Position numbers and translations under genes: made by a program | Notes under the pieces: generated by a model | Database searches by the model: none | What the model saw: only the letters and a program-made list of their open reading frames with translations | Told to the model about the DNA's origin: nothing | Source of the DNA: Leptospira langatensis | GTDB lineage: Bacteria; Spirochaetota; Leptospiria; Leptospirales; Leptospiraceae | Direction of reading: 5' to 3' | Assembly (NCBI RefSeq): GCF_004770615.1 | Contig: NZ_RQER01000004.1 | Coordinates: 434,001-498,000, forward strand | DNA length: 64,000 nt | Shown here: positions 9,098-17,657 of the stretch, in pieces | How positions within the stretch are numbered: the first letter of the stretch is position 1 | Layout: the number at the start of each line of letters is the position of its first letter

Positions 9098-11192
9098 AAA
9101 AAAGAATCTAAGCTTACAAAGTTCCATCGCCGTCCTGAAAGGCGTAGGTCCTAAGAAACAAGAAGTCTTGGAGTCCGTAGGGATCAAGACCCTTCAGGAT
9201 CTTTTGGGCTGGTTCCCTCGTCGCTACTTGGATCGAAATCTCACCGAAAACATCCTGCTGAAACAAGGAGAGTCAGTCACTCTCATCGTCGAAGTTATAG
9301 ATTCCTATTTGGCTCATGGAAAAAAATCCAGGTTAGTGGTCTCTGCGAAGACAAAGAACAACGAGCCTATCAGTTTAGTTTTCTTTAAAGGGATCCAATT
9401 CTTTCGTAGGATCTTTCAGTCGGGCATCCTGGTAGCTGTTACGGGAAAACTGGAATACTTCCGGGGATTCCAACTCATTCATCCGGACTACGAGGTCCTC
9501 TCTCAAGGCGGGAATTCAGATATCTCCGAAGAAGATCTACCCGAAAGCATTCATACAGGCCGGATCATTCCTCTCTATCCAACTACGGAAGCGATGAGAG
9601 ATGAGCATATCAATTCCAGAGAATTAAGAAAGCTGATCCATTATGCTTTAGGAAGTTTAGAGGGAAAGATCCCGGAAATCCTGCCTTCCGAAGTATTGAA
9701 GAAAAGAAATCTAATGGATCGTTACAATGCATACACGGAGATCCATTTCCCGAAAGAAGACGAGAATCTGGGTCGAGCCAGGACCAGATTCAAATACGAA
9801 GAATTATATTATTTTAATCTTCTGATCGAATACAAAAAGTCCCAGAGAGCAAAAGTCCCGAGGATCCTATGGCCTTTGCCAGAATCGAAAACAGCTAAGA
9901 ATTTGGTCCCCAATCTTCCTTTCGAACTCACAAAGGACCAGAAGGAAAGCCTGGAAAAGATCAATGAATGGACCAAGTCGGACACTCCTGCGGCAATCCT
10001 ATTGCAGGGAGATGTGGGCTCCGGTAAAACCTTGGTAGCATTACTAACTGCGCTTCGTTATATCGATAACCATGTACAAGTATGCATGGTTGCTCCAACA
10101 GAGATCTTGGCCAGACAACATTACCAAACCATAATGAACTTTTTAGGGAATATGCCTTTTCTCGGAATAGAACTCCTGGTAGGAAAGGAACCGAAGAAGA
10201 ACCGAGCGGAAAAGATCTATCGGATCAAGACCGGTGAATCCTTATTTGTCATAGGAACTCATAGCGTATTCCAAGAAGATGTGGAGTTCAAAGACTTAGG
10301 GCTCGTGATCATAGACGAACAGCATAAATTCGGAGTAGAACAAAGAGAGACCTTAAGATCCAAAGGGAAGAATCCGGATATTCTGGCAATGACTGCGACC
10401 CCTATTCCCAGAACTCTTTGTCTGACTCTTTATGGAGATCTCGAATTAGTCACCTTAAAGAACCGGCCTGCGGGTAGGATCCCCATCAAAACACTTTGGT
10501 TCACCGAAGACAGAAGGGCCGGAGTCTATAAGTCCATCCAGAAATACGTAAGCCAAGGAAGACAATGTTATATCGTTTATCCATTGGTAGAAGAATCCGA
10601 AAAATCGGATCTAAAGTCCTGTATAGAAGCCTATGAGACCCTAAGAAAAGATGTATTTCCCGAATTCAAAGTCGGGCTCTTGCATGGAAAAATGGACACC
10701 TCCGAGAAAGATAGGGTGATGAAATTATTCCAACAGAATGAGATCCAAATTTTAGTCAGCACCACTGTGATCGAAGTAGGCGTGGATGTCCCAAATGCAT
10801 CGGTCATGGTCATCGAGCATTCGGATCGATTCGGCATCTCTCAACTACATCAGTTACGAGGAAGGGTGGGCCGGGGAAAACACGAGAGTTTCTGTATCCT
10901 TCTCTCCGACTCAAAGATCACAGAAGAAGCAAGATACAGGATCCAAGCCCTTGTGGATTCCAACGACGGATTCTTTCTTTCCGAAGCCGATCTAAAACTG
11001 AGAGGCCCAGGAGAGCTCTTGGGTGTCCGACAAAGCGGACTTCCTGACTTCAAGATCGCGGACTTAAGAGAAGACAGAGAATGGATCGAGATCTCCAGAG
11101 AGGATGCGGAAAAGTTCGGAAATCTGGGGGACCTAGAAAGATCCGAGATCGCTCAGAGATTCTCGGAAGGCGCACTTCTTTTCTCCAATTAA
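9078..11192 (+). CDS. recG: ATP-dependent DNA helicase RecG
   Basis: 704 residues, close to the usual RecG length. The N-terminal wedge region contains the RecG-type VLKGVGPKKQEVLESVGI helix-hairpin-like motif and an OB-fold. The helicase core has motif I QGDVGSGKTLVA, motif II DEQH (typical of RecG rather than DEAD or DEAH), TATPIPRTL, and motif VI QLRGRVGRG, followed by GELLGVRQSG. RecG remodels stalled replication forks and Holliday junctions. I chose the ATG at 9078, which overlaps the preceding gene; an upstream frame opening at 9015 is inside that gene and adds nothing conserved. It is last in the cluster and is followed by a strong bidirectional terminator. Confidence 0.95.
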   Translation: MKNSVSEKKNLSLQSSIAVLKGVGPKKQEVLESVGIKTLQDLLGWFPRRYLDRNLTENILLKQGESVTLIVEVIDSYLAHGKKSRLVVSAKTKNNEPISLVFFKGIQFFRRIFQSGILVAVTGKLEYFRGFQLIHPDYEVLSQGGNSDISEEDLPESIHTGRIIPLYPTTEAMRDEHINSRELRKLIHYALGSLEGKIPEILPSEVLKKRNLMDRYNAYTEIHFPKEDENLGRARTRFKYEELYYFNLLIEYKKSQRAKVPRILWPLPESKTAKNLVPNLPFELTKDQKESLEKINEWTKSDTPAAILLQGDVGSGKTLVALLTALRYIDNHVQVCMVAPTEILARQHYQTIMNFLGNMPFLGIELLVGKEPKKNRAEKIYRIKTGESLFVIGTHSVFQEDVEFKDLGLVIIDEQHKFGVEQRETLRSKGKNPDILAMTATPIPRTLCLTLYGDLELVTLKNRPAGRIPIKTLWFTEDRRAGVYKSIQKYVSQGRQCYIVYPLVEESEKSDLKSCIEAYETLRKDVFPEFKVGLLHGKMDTSEKDRVMKLFQQNEIQILVSTTVIEVGVDVPNASVMVIEHSDRFGISQLHQLRGRVGRGKHESFCILLSDSKITEEARYRIQALVDSNDGFFLSEADLKLRGPGELLGVRQSGLPDFKIADLREDREWIEISREDAEKFGNLGDLERSEIAQRFSEGALLFSN

Positions 11193-11198
11193 AAATAA

Positions 11199-11245
11199 AA
11201 AGCCTTTGATCCGCCGAGTCCGACAGATCAAAGGCCTTCTTTCCT
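11199..11245. terminator. Bidirectional intrinsic terminator between recG and the small lipoprotein gene
   Basis: A perfect 10-bp stem, GCCTTTGATC (11202-11211) with GATCAAAGGC (11226-11235), has a 14-base loop. It is flanked by an A-rich run on the left and a T-rich tract on the right, so it can end both convergent transcripts. Confidence 0.85.
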
Positions 11246-11259
11246 TAACTAAATTAGAA

Positions 11260-11598
11260 TTAGTAAATATAAGGAATAAGAGTAGGTCTAGCTTCCAAAT
11301 TGCAGCTATAGCCACCTAAGTCCACAGTCAACAGGTTGAAGATCAGAGCGTTATTAGCGCAATCATCCACGTCCGATTTATTATAATACTTATCATTTTC
11401 GACTTTCGCAAGTTGCGGAGCGAGAACGGAAAGTACAGAGAAGCCGGTTGTAGCAGATCCTATGACGGCGCTCGTAAGAATAATATTCTTAGCTTCGGTG
11501 CCACTAACGGTATCCGGATAAGATAAACCTATCTTATCGAATAGAACGCAATTGAACATCAGAGTCAGGGGCAGAAGAAGAGTGATGATTTTTTTCAT
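11260..11598 (-). CDS. Small putative lipoprotein, 112 aa
   Basis: The N-terminus has two Lys residues, a hydrophobic core and LTLMFNC, a spirochaete-type lipobox with the Cys at about residue 17, so the mature protein is probably a lipid-anchored polypeptide of ~95 residues. It contains a hydrophobic glycine-rich stretch (TSAVIGSATTGFSVLSVLA) and two further Cys residues (DDCANNA and GYSCNLE) that could form a disulfide. The start is well supported by AGGGAG upstream. It resembles small lipoprotein families found only in leptospires; function unknown. It converges with recG and diverges from the carboxypeptidase gene. Confidence 0.72.
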   Translation of the reverse strand: MKKIITLLLPLTLMFNCVLFDKIGLSYPDTVSGTEAKNIILTSAVIGSATTGFSVLSVLAPQLAKVENDKYYNKSDVDDCANNALIFNLLTVDLGGYSCNLEARPTLIPYIY

Positions 11599-11801
11599 CT
11601 AGGGTTCTCCCTATTTGTTTTTTTACAAAAAATTTCCAACTGAAAGCTAAGTTCAATCTAATTTCGAAGAGAAAGCAATCCAAATTCGTCGTTTTTAGGA
11701 TCTAGATCGGCAAGATGAGATCATGTAAAATCAAGCGACTCGGATCAAGAAGAAGGTCGAAAATCCCTTTTCCAAGAATCGCTTTTGAAGAATATGGAAA
11801 A

Positions 11802-12566
11802 ATGCCGTCCAAAGTCTTTCTAGTCTTATTACTTACTGCTTTAGGAACTGATTCTGTTTTTTCTCAATCCAACGAAGAAACATACCAAGGAGTATCCAGC
11901 CTTTCCTATCTCATGGGAGATTTTCAGAAAGAGAAGGCCTTGGTTGCTTATTCCAATCCGGGAGATCCGAGGCAATTCCACCTACGCCAGGAAACTAAGA
12001 CCGCCTTTTTAAAATTGAAAGAGGAATACAAAAAGGCCCATCCGGAAGAAAGGCAGGCGCCTTTTATCGTTTCCGCGTATCGCTCTTACTCCGATCAAAA
12101 ATCCATTTGGGAAGATAAATACTCAGGCAAGAAGAAGATGAGAGAGACTGTTACAGGCAAGGCCCCGAACGAGATCGTGTCCTTGATCTTGGAATTCTCC
12201 AGCGCTCCTGGGACCTCTCGTCACCATTGGGGTACGGACATAGACATTAACGCATTAGAAAATTCTTATTTTGAAAAAGGGGGAAAGGGAGAAGTCTTCT
12301 ACAACTGGATGAAACAGAATGCCCATAAATTCGGATTCTGCCAACCCTACACTCCTAAACAAGATAGAGGGAATAAAGGCTACAACGAGGAAAAATGGCA
12401 TTGGTCCTATGCCCCTCTCGCCAATCGATTCCAAAAAGATTGGGTAAATGCATATAAAAACGGCCAATTGAAACTTACCGGTAAGTTCCAAGGCTCCGAA
12501 GTTCTGGGAAACCTTCCCTTAGAATATGTGACTTCGATCAATCCGGACTGCGAAAGGATCAAATAA
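11802..12566 (+). CDS. VanY-type D-alanyl-D-alanine carboxypeptidase (peptidase M15B)
   Basis: 254 residues with an N-terminal signal peptide (FLVLLLTALGTDSVFS, likely cleavage near SQS). The M15B zinc site is visible: SRHHWGTDIDI (SxHxxGxxxD) supplies His and Asp, and EKWHWSY supplies the second His. FIVSAYRSYSDQ is the substrate-binding stretch. Such enzymes trim the terminal D-Ala from peptidoglycan stem peptides in the periplasm. I chose the ATG at 11802 because it directly precedes the signal peptide; the frame is open back to 11715 but that part is basic and unlike an export signal. It is followed by a strong terminator. Confidence 0.88.
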   Translation: MPSKVFLVLLLTALGTDSVFSQSNEETYQGVSSLSYLMGDFQKEKALVAYSNPGDPRQFHLRQETKTAFLKLKEEYKKAHPEERQAPFIVSAYRSYSDQKSIWEDKYSGKKKMRETVTGKAPNEIVSLILEFSSAPGTSRHHWGTDIDINALENSYFEKGGKGEVFYNWMKQNAHKFGFCQPYTPKQDRGNKGYNEEKWHWSYAPLANRFQKDWVNAYKNGQLKLTGKFQGSEVLGNLPLEYVTSINPDCERIK

Positions 12567-12608
12567 AAAAGACCGGATCCTTTTTAAAGGACTTCCGGTC
12601 TTCTTCAA
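12567..12608 (+). terminator. Intrinsic terminator after the VanY-type carboxypeptidase
   Basis: GACCGGATCCTTT (12571-12583) pairs with AAAGGACTTCCGGTC (12586-12600) with a 2-base bulge, followed by TTCTTC. The stem is long enough to serve lpxA, which converges on it, as well. Confidence 0.8.
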
Positions 12609-12639
12609 ATGAGTATTCTAAAATACTTCGGAGCGAGGA

Positions 12640-13419
12640 TTATCTGTGATTCATCACTCCTCTATCGCTGTTCCTAAAGAATTTGATAATGTCCAAAACT
12701 TCCTTAGGATTATTGGATTGTTTTTCCAACTCGTCTAAAGCCGCTCTGTAATTCATTCCGGAATGATAGATAGTCTTATACGCATTCTTGATCGCAGTGC
12801 GAAGTTCGGGAGAGAATCCTGCCCTTTTTAATCCCACTGTATTCAATCCGATGATGGAGCAAGGATTTCCGTCTGCAGTCGCATAGGGTGGAACATCTTG
12901 AACTACTTTGGAACAACCTGCGATCATCGCATAGTCTCCCACAAAACAGAATTGGTGAACTGCAACCAAGCCGGAGATAAAGGCCTTGTTCCCTACTGTC
13001 ACATGTCCTGCAAGCACTAGTCCGTGAGTTAAAATATTGTCGTCTCCTAGAATGCAATCGTGGCCCACGTGAGCATTCCCCATAACGTAATTCCTGTTTC
13101 CGATGATTGTAGGAGAATCTACCTTCGTTCCTCTGTGAATATTGGAATATTCCTTAAACGTATTATTATCGCCGATGATAGTTTTACTCGCAGTGTTCGG
13201 ATCGAATCCTAAGTCCTGAGGCCCTACTCCGATCACGGCTCCGTGATGAACTTTGTTAAATTTGCCGAACCGAGTTCCTGCGAAAATTCTCGCTCCGGTC
13301 TCGATCACTGTTCCCTCGCCGATTACCACATCCTTCTCTATGATGGAATATGCTCCCACTTCGACGGATTCGTGCAATTCTGCTTTAGAATCGACTATGG
13401 CTGTTGGGTGAATTTTCAT
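12640..13419 (-). CDS. lpxA: Acyl-ACP--UDP-N-acetylglucosamine O/N-acyltransferase LpxA
   Basis: 259 residues made of left-handed beta-helix hexapeptide repeats (IHPTAIVDSKAEL, VEVGAYSIIE, VVIGEGTVIE) and a C-terminal helical domain (RAGFSPELRTAIKNAYKTIY). The catalytic His lies in NAHVGHDC, the equivalent of His125 of E. coli. LpxA performs the first acylation of lipid A synthesis in the cytoplasm; leptospiral LpxA is known to act on the 3-amino sugar analogue, giving amide-linked chains, and this copy is probably the same. GAGG lies upstream of the ATG. The gene stands alone; lpxD, lpxB and fabZ are not adjacent. Confidence 0.94.
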   Translation of the reverse strand: MKIHPTAIVDSKAELHESVEVGAYSIIEKDVVIGEGTVIETGARIFAGTRFGKFNKVHHGAVIGVGPQDLGFDPNTASKTIIGDNNTFKEYSNIHRGTKVDSPTIIGNRNYVMGNAHVGHDCILGDDNILTHGLVLAGHVTVGNKAFISGLVAVHQFCFVGDYAMIAGCSKVVQDVPPYATADGNPCSIIGLNTVGLKRAGFSPELRTAIKNAYKTIYHSGMNYRAALDELEKQSNNPKEVLDIIKFFRNSDRGVMNHR

Positions 13420-13573
13420 TAAGTTTCGCCTCTTAAATCTTCGATAATACGAAAATCGACGTGGATTTTTTATTCAAGCTAGAAATAATTGGGGTCGGTA
13501 ATCGATCCGAAATCCGGTCGAATTTTCCTATGCGAAGTCTGTTTGCCAAACGCGGTTCGGAAAGGAGAGAAAT

Positions 13574-13921
13574 ATGCTGATAGATTGGTCTCGTTTAGAT
13601 TCACTCAAACAAGGTGATGACGAAGATGACAGAATATGGCTGGAAGATATGGTTCGCTCACTTCGCAAGAACATGAACAGTCGTTTAGAGAATATTAAGA
13701 CTTTTGCAATCGAGAAAAAGGCCCAGGAACTGCAAGCAGAACTTCATCAGACCAAGGGAGTTGCCGCCAACTTTGGATTGGCAGGAATGCAAAAGACAGT
13801 AACGGAAGCAGAATCGAATTTGAAAGCGGGCAATATGGATGCTACCGTAAAACTTTGCGAGGAGCTTCCAAGCCTTTGGGAGCAGACCAAACAGGAACTG
13901 GCTCCCAAATTTCCAGATTAA
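13574..13921 (+). CDS. Stand-alone HPt (histidine phosphotransfer) protein
   Basis: 115 residues, nearly all helical, with the HPt signature LHQTKGVAANFGLAGM; His58 is the expected phosphoacceptor, followed by the KG and the small residues that shape the four-helix bundle. HPt proteins relay phosphate between hybrid histidine kinases and response regulators. No kinase or regulator is adjacent, so its partners are elsewhere; the hybrid kinase at 51956 is a possible but unproven source. An AAGGAG ribosome site precedes the ATG at good spacing. It is transcribed divergently from lpxA. Confidence 0.85.
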   Translation: MLIDWSRLDSLKQGDDEDDRIWLEDMVRSLRKNMNSRLENIKTFAIEKKAQELQAELHQTKGVAANFGLAGMQKTVTEAESNLKAGNMDATVKLCEELPSLWEQTKQELAPKFPD

Positions 13922-13947
13922 GATCTCAAATCCCTAATTAGGGAAGA

Positions 13948-15090
13948 TCACTTCTTCCCTTTACGTTCCAAAAAATAAGAATCCACCTTATCTGTGATAG
14001 GTTTGATCTTTTCTTCGTAAGTAAGAATTGCTTCGACAGTCTTCTCATATAAAGACATGAGAAGTGCTTGAGCCGCATCGCACATTTGCTCTTTACGGAA
14101 TCCTTCTTCGTGCAATGTCTCCGTGATCGATCCGTCCGGATTGAAAGGAAGGGATGCAAGAAGGTTCGAAACCACGATTTTATCGTCTCCCGCAACATGG
14201 CTCGGATCGAAGATCACAGGAAGAATCGTTTGGTTCTTTGCATGAGTGATCACATTCAAGTCGGGAGTATTTCGGCAATATCCTTCCTTGATGAAAAGAG
14301 TTTTTACTCCCCTCTCGCAAAGAACTATATTCAAATTTCCTTGATTAGCAATGTATTCTGCAGCGGAGAACCATTCGATCGCTTCGTTCCCGAAACCTCT
14401 TTTCAAGATCACAGGTTTGCCTGTCCGCCCAACTGCTTCTAATAATTCAAAATCCTGCGCGTTACGAGTTCCGATCTGGATCATATCCGCATGCTTGGAA
14501 ACCTCTTCCGCCATGGTATGGTCCATGACCTCGGTCACATAAGGAAGTCCGGTTTCTTCTTTTACTCGATCGAGTAATTTAATTCCGTCCCAACCCATTC
14601 CTCTCCAATCCGTCGGACGAGTTCTAGGTTTGAAAGCACCACCTCGAAAAATGATCCGGTCCAGGATCCCGTATTTCTTTCCGAGTTCAACGGCTTGCTT
14701 AGCGATAGTAATAGTCTGTTCGTAGGTCTGAGGAGAATCAGGACCGACCACAAAGATATGTTTCCCTGTTCCGAATTTACGGACCAGTCCATCTTTGCCG
14801 GGAACTTCTACAATGCGGTTCTCTCTATGAACCACTTCGCCATTCTTTCCGGCAGCAGTACGTGCAATATTTTTGTAAGGAAGGGATACGTTCCAGATTC
14901 TAGTTACGCCCGGAAGTTCCTTCACGTAACCTTCTTTGTCGGAGATCTTACGAGTATCCCCAATAAAATGAATCGTGTCCGAGACTACGGCTCCGCGAAT
15001 GATCTCAGTCGCATTTCCGCACTCGGTGGCGAGAGCCTTTATTTTTGCTTCGGTTTCCGGGTATCCTTTCTCGAGTTCTACTATGTCCAC
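13948..15090 (-). CDS. 3-deoxy-7-phosphoheptulonate (DAHP) synthase, type I-beta-like, altered metal-ligand position
   Basis: 380 residues: an N-terminal ferredoxin-like regulatory segment (~1-80) and a TIM-barrel synthase. RGGAFKPRT, LKRGFG, IVLCERGVKT and DPSHVAG are the DAHP synthase signatures, and CDAAQAL matches the region that supplies the metal-binding Asp. The enzyme condenses PEP with erythrose 4-phosphate, the first step to aromatic amino acids. The usual AGPCS motif, whose Cys is a metal ligand, reads VGPDS here, with Asp118 in place of Cys. The stretch that normally reads GADGLMIEVHP is also diverged (NPDGSITETLHEE), though a Glu is kept. It may be a variant-metal enzyme or act on another sugar phosphate. 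It lies 105 bases downstream of panB. Confidence 0.8.
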   Translation of the reverse strand: MDIVELEKGYPETEAKIKALATECGNATEIIRGAVVSDTIHFIGDTRKISDKEGYVKELPGVTRIWNVSLPYKNIARTAAGKNGEVVHRENRIVEVPGKDGLVRKFGTGKHIFVVGPDSPQTYEQTITIAKQAVELGKKYGILDRIIFRGGAFKPRTRPTDWRGMGWDGIKLLDRVKEETGLPYVTEVMDHTMAEEVSKHADMIQIGTRNAQDFELLEAVGRTGKPVILKRGFGNEAIEWFSAAEYIANQGNLNIVLCERGVKTLFIKEGYCRNTPDLNVITHAKNQTILPVIFDPSHVAGDDKIVVSNLLASLPFNPDGSITETLHEEGFRKEQMCDAAQALLMSLYEKTVEAILTYEEKIKPITDKVDSYFLERKGKK

Positions 15091-15195
15091 GTAGCCGCTT
15101 TCTCCTCTCTTTCGAAGATTTTCGAATCAGGATCGATTCTCTCTCCAGCCTTTCGGTTACACACGGAACGTCAAGAAATCCACAAGAAAAGAGAT

Positions 15196-15996
15196 TTAAT
15201 GAGAATGTTCCGGCCCCGGAAAACTTCCATTTCGCACTTCTTGAATATAATTTTTGACTGCACCCGAGACTTCTTCGTACCCGTTCATATAAGTTTTCAA
15301 GAACTTAGGACGAAAGCCCTTGTTCAGTCCCAGAAAATCGTAAATAACTAGGACCTGACCGTCCGTATCAGCCCCAGCTCCAATTCCAATGGTAGGAATC
15401 GGAACCGCTGCGGAGATATCTCTCGAAAGAGCAGAAGGCATTAATTCAAAAACAATGGAGAAGGCTCCGGCATCCGAGATCCCTTTGGCTTCGCTTAGCA
15501 AACGAGCCTTATCTTCTTCGGCCTTACCTTGGATCTTATGGCCACCCAGAACGTTTACGGACTGAGGAGTGAGACCTATATGTCCCATTACAGGGATACC
15601 GATCCTTTCTAATTTGTAGATGAGTTCCAGGATCTCAGGACCTCCCCCCTCGAATTTCACCGCGTCGCATCCGCTTTCTTTCATTACTTTTCCGGCGGAT
15701 CGGATCCCTTCCTCGATCGATACTTGGTAGGATAAAAAAGGAAGATCTACAGTGATAAATGTATTAGGAGCTCCTCTTCGAACTGCCTTCGCATGGTAGA
15801 TCATTTCATCCAATGTGACCGGCAAGGTGGTAGGCTGTCCTTGGAAAACGACTCCGAGAGTGTCACCCACCAAAATACAATCCACACCGGAATCCTCTAG
15901 GATCCGAGCGAGCATGAAATCGTAGCAAGTAAGGACCGAGATCTTCTTCTCGAGAGGCTTCTGTCCTTTCGGGAATATTTTACTGACGTCTCTCAT
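15196..15996 (-). CDS. panB: 3-methyl-2-oxobutanoate hydroxymethyltransferase (ketopantoate synthase)
   Basis: 266 residues of the PanB TIM-barrel family: LTCYDFMLARILEDSGVD, ILVGDTLGVVFQG (metal-binding Asp), FITVDLPFLSY, DAVKFEGG, IPVMGHIGLTPQSVN and PTIGIGAGADTDGQVLV are all family motifs. It adds a hydroxymethyl group from methylene-tetrahydrofolate to ketoisovalerate for pantothenate synthesis. The ATG at 15996 has a GGAGG site at good spacing and lies 1 base from the folK stop; a frame opening at 16029 would start inside folK. Co-transcription with folK links folate and pantothenate supply, and coaC/coaB further along use its product. Confidence 0.95.
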   Translation of the reverse strand: MRDVSKIFPKGQKPLEKKISVLTCYDFMLARILEDSGVDCILVGDTLGVVFQGQPTTLPVTLDEMIYHAKAVRRGAPNTFITVDLPFLSYQVSIEEGIRSAGKVMKESGCDAVKFEGGGPEILELIYKLERIGIPVMGHIGLTPQSVNVLGGHKIQGKAEEDKARLLSEAKGISDAGAFSIVFELMPSALSRDISAAVPIPTIGIGAGADTDGQVLVIYDFLGLNKGFRPKFLKTYMNGYEEVSGAVKNYIQEVRNGSFPGPEHSH

Positions 15997-15997
15997 T

Positions 15998-16450
15998 TTA
16001 TTCCTCCGAGGGAGCAGGAAAATCCTCAATCACAGAAGATTCTCCAAGTTCATCTAAAAGTTCTAATATAAAAGGACGAGTGAATAAGCTATGGTGAGGA
16101 AGATGAAATCCCTTCTCATGCAATCTGATCTTTTCATATGTGAGAATATCTATATCGATGATCCTAGGTCCTTTGTCCCTTGTGCGAACACGACCCATTT
16201 CATTCTCGATATTGAGCAATACTTCTAACAAAACTTTCGGCGCTAGTGTTGTTGAGATCTTTAGGAGTTGATTTAAAAAATCGGGTTGGTCCGTTACTTC
16301 TAACGCTTCCGTATTCATCGGAGTACCTTGCTTCAGGATCTTGATCTCCGGATGAGCCCCTATCCTAAGAACTGCATCTTTCAGATATTCTTCTCTTTTT
16401 CCCAAATTAGTGCCGAGAGAAAGAATAGAAATGTGTTCTTTGGATCCCAT
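15998..16450 (-). CDS. folK: 2-amino-4-hydroxy-6-hydroxymethyldihydropteridine diphosphokinase
   Basis: 150 residues of the HPPK fold: ILSLGTNLGKREEYL at the N-terminus, FLNQLLKIST, and the signature RVRTRDKGPRIIDIDIL with the two Mg-binding Asp residues, followed by LHLPHH-type sequence (FHLPHHSLFTRPF). The enzyme moves pyrophosphate from ATP to the pterin in folate synthesis. The ATG abuts the stop of the upstream DnaC-like gene (TAAATG), so the two are translationally coupled. The protein is slightly shorter than the E. coli enzyme but all signature parts are present. Confidence 0.92.
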   Translation of the reverse strand: MGSKEHISILSLGTNLGKREEYLKDAVLRIGAHPEIKILKQGTPMNTEALEVTDQPDFLNQLLKISTTLAPKVLLEVLLNIENEMGRVRTRDKGPRIIDIDILTYEKIRLHEKGFHLPHHSLFTRPFILELLDELGESSVIEDFPAPSEE

Positions 16451-17311
16451 TTATTCCACCTTATAAACCGAATGAATAAGCCTATAGTCCGGGCAATCCA
16501 AATGCAAAGGATGTGCCATCTCCATCAGTCTAGAAAAGATCCTTCCTTCCGCTTTATCCTTCCATTCAACGGGAGAAATATTGGAAGTAAGGATCGTTAG
16601 TTTTTCTTCTTCATACCTGGAATCAATTAGATCGTATAATTGGGAATTTGCCCAATCCGATTCTTTGTTAGCGCCGAAATCATCCAGGACTAGAACTTCT
16701 ACATCAGTGAATTGTTTCTTGATGGTCTGTTCCATCCCATGAAGCTCGCTTTCTTTCTGATAGCTATCTCGGATCGTAGAAAGAAAGTCCCGATTGATCT
16801 TTGCGTATTTACACTCAGTCCCATATCGAAGGATTAATTCATTTAAAATGGCGCAGGCAAGAAGGGTTTTTCCGGATCCGGTCCCTCCCCAAAGATACAA
16901 GCCTTCCGGCTTGATCCCTTCCTTTCCCCAATCACGTATAAGATCGTGGGCCCAATTATGAGCGATAACGAACCCGTCTTTGCCCGGTGCATCGACATTT
17001 AAGTCCATTCTATCTAAGGTCCTGTATTTGTAACGAGGAGGAATACCTGCTTTTCTTACCAGGAATTCAATGCCTCCCAACTCGATTCTTGCGTCATGAC
17101 AAACGCAAGGAAGCATTTTGTTCTGGCTCTCATCATACACCATATAAGGAGCCTTACCTCCGCAGGGACAGGACTCGCCCACGCAGGAACAAAGCACAAG
17201 AACCCCCGAACTGGAATTTTTCACGTTCTCTTCCAAAAGAAAACCCACTCCTTCACAAATTTTGCAAGTAGGAGAACCTTCTCGGATCGGAGTTAAATTT
17301 TTTAAGTTCAT
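16451..17311 (-). CDS. DnaC/DnaI-like AAA+ ATPase with N-terminal Cys cluster
   Basis: 286 residues from the ATG at 17311. The N-terminal ~75 residues hold Cys pairs (CKIC, CSC, CPC, CVC) that look like a zinc-binding module. The C-terminal AAA+ domain has Walker A WGGTGSGKTLLA, Walker B VLVLDDFGA, sensor-1 TILTSN and the arginine-containing GRIFSRLME segment, as in DnaC, DnaI and IstB helicase loaders. It may load the replicative helicase; no transposon genes are near, which argues against IstB. The frame is open to a TTG at 17404 that has AAGGAG only 3 bases before it; that form would add a hydrophobic stretch (ISFFLFLPFLAVW), so the start is uncertain. folK follows directly. Confidence 0.8.
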   Translation of the reverse strand: MNLKNLTPIREGSPTCKICEGVGFLLEENVKNSSSGVLVLCSCVGESCPCGGKAPYMVYDESQNKMLPCVCHDARIELGGIEFLVRKAGIPPRYKYRTLDRMDLNVDAPGKDGFVIAHNWAHDLIRDWGKEGIKPEGLYLWGGTGSGKTLLACAILNELILRYGTECKYAKINRDFLSTIRDSYQKESELHGMEQTIKKQFTDVEVLVLDDFGANKESDWANSQLYDLIDSRYEEEKLTILTSNISPVEWKDKAEGRIFSRLMEMAHPLHLDCPDYRLIHSVYKVE

Positions 17312-17657
17312 GCTTTGAGTCCAAACTGCGAGAAAGGGAAGGAAGAGAAAGAAAGAAATCTGCAATTTCTCCATTTCCGAAGGATCATAAAAATCTGCTG
17401 ACAAGTTCTCCTTCTAAAGCGATCCTGGAGGAGTTTTCCGAAAATCCTTCGGGGAATGAATAGGCGGAAAACTATCGATTTTCCCTAAAAATGGCCGCAA
17501 AAAAAGATTGGACGTTTATGTCGCTTATTCAATAAAAAAGGGAAATTTTTTCTAATCCGGGTTTATATCCGCGGATAGGTAACCGATAGTTAAACAGAAG
17601 AAAAGGACTTTGCCGTCCTCTTTCTAAATCCTATCTTTGAATAGAGAAGGCACAGGT
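17312..17657. other. Intergenic region upstream of the FcpA-like gene, with a 12-bp palindrome
   Basis: No further gene is visible in about 345 bases, apart from the possible N-terminal extension of the DnaC-like gene up to 17404. A perfect palindrome TATCCGCGGATA lies at 17566-17577, about 80 bases before the start of the FcpA-like gene, and GGAAAA/TTTTCC forms a small inverted repeat near 17464-17482. I could not identify a convincing sigma-70 or sigma-28 promoter by eye. Confidence 0.4.
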
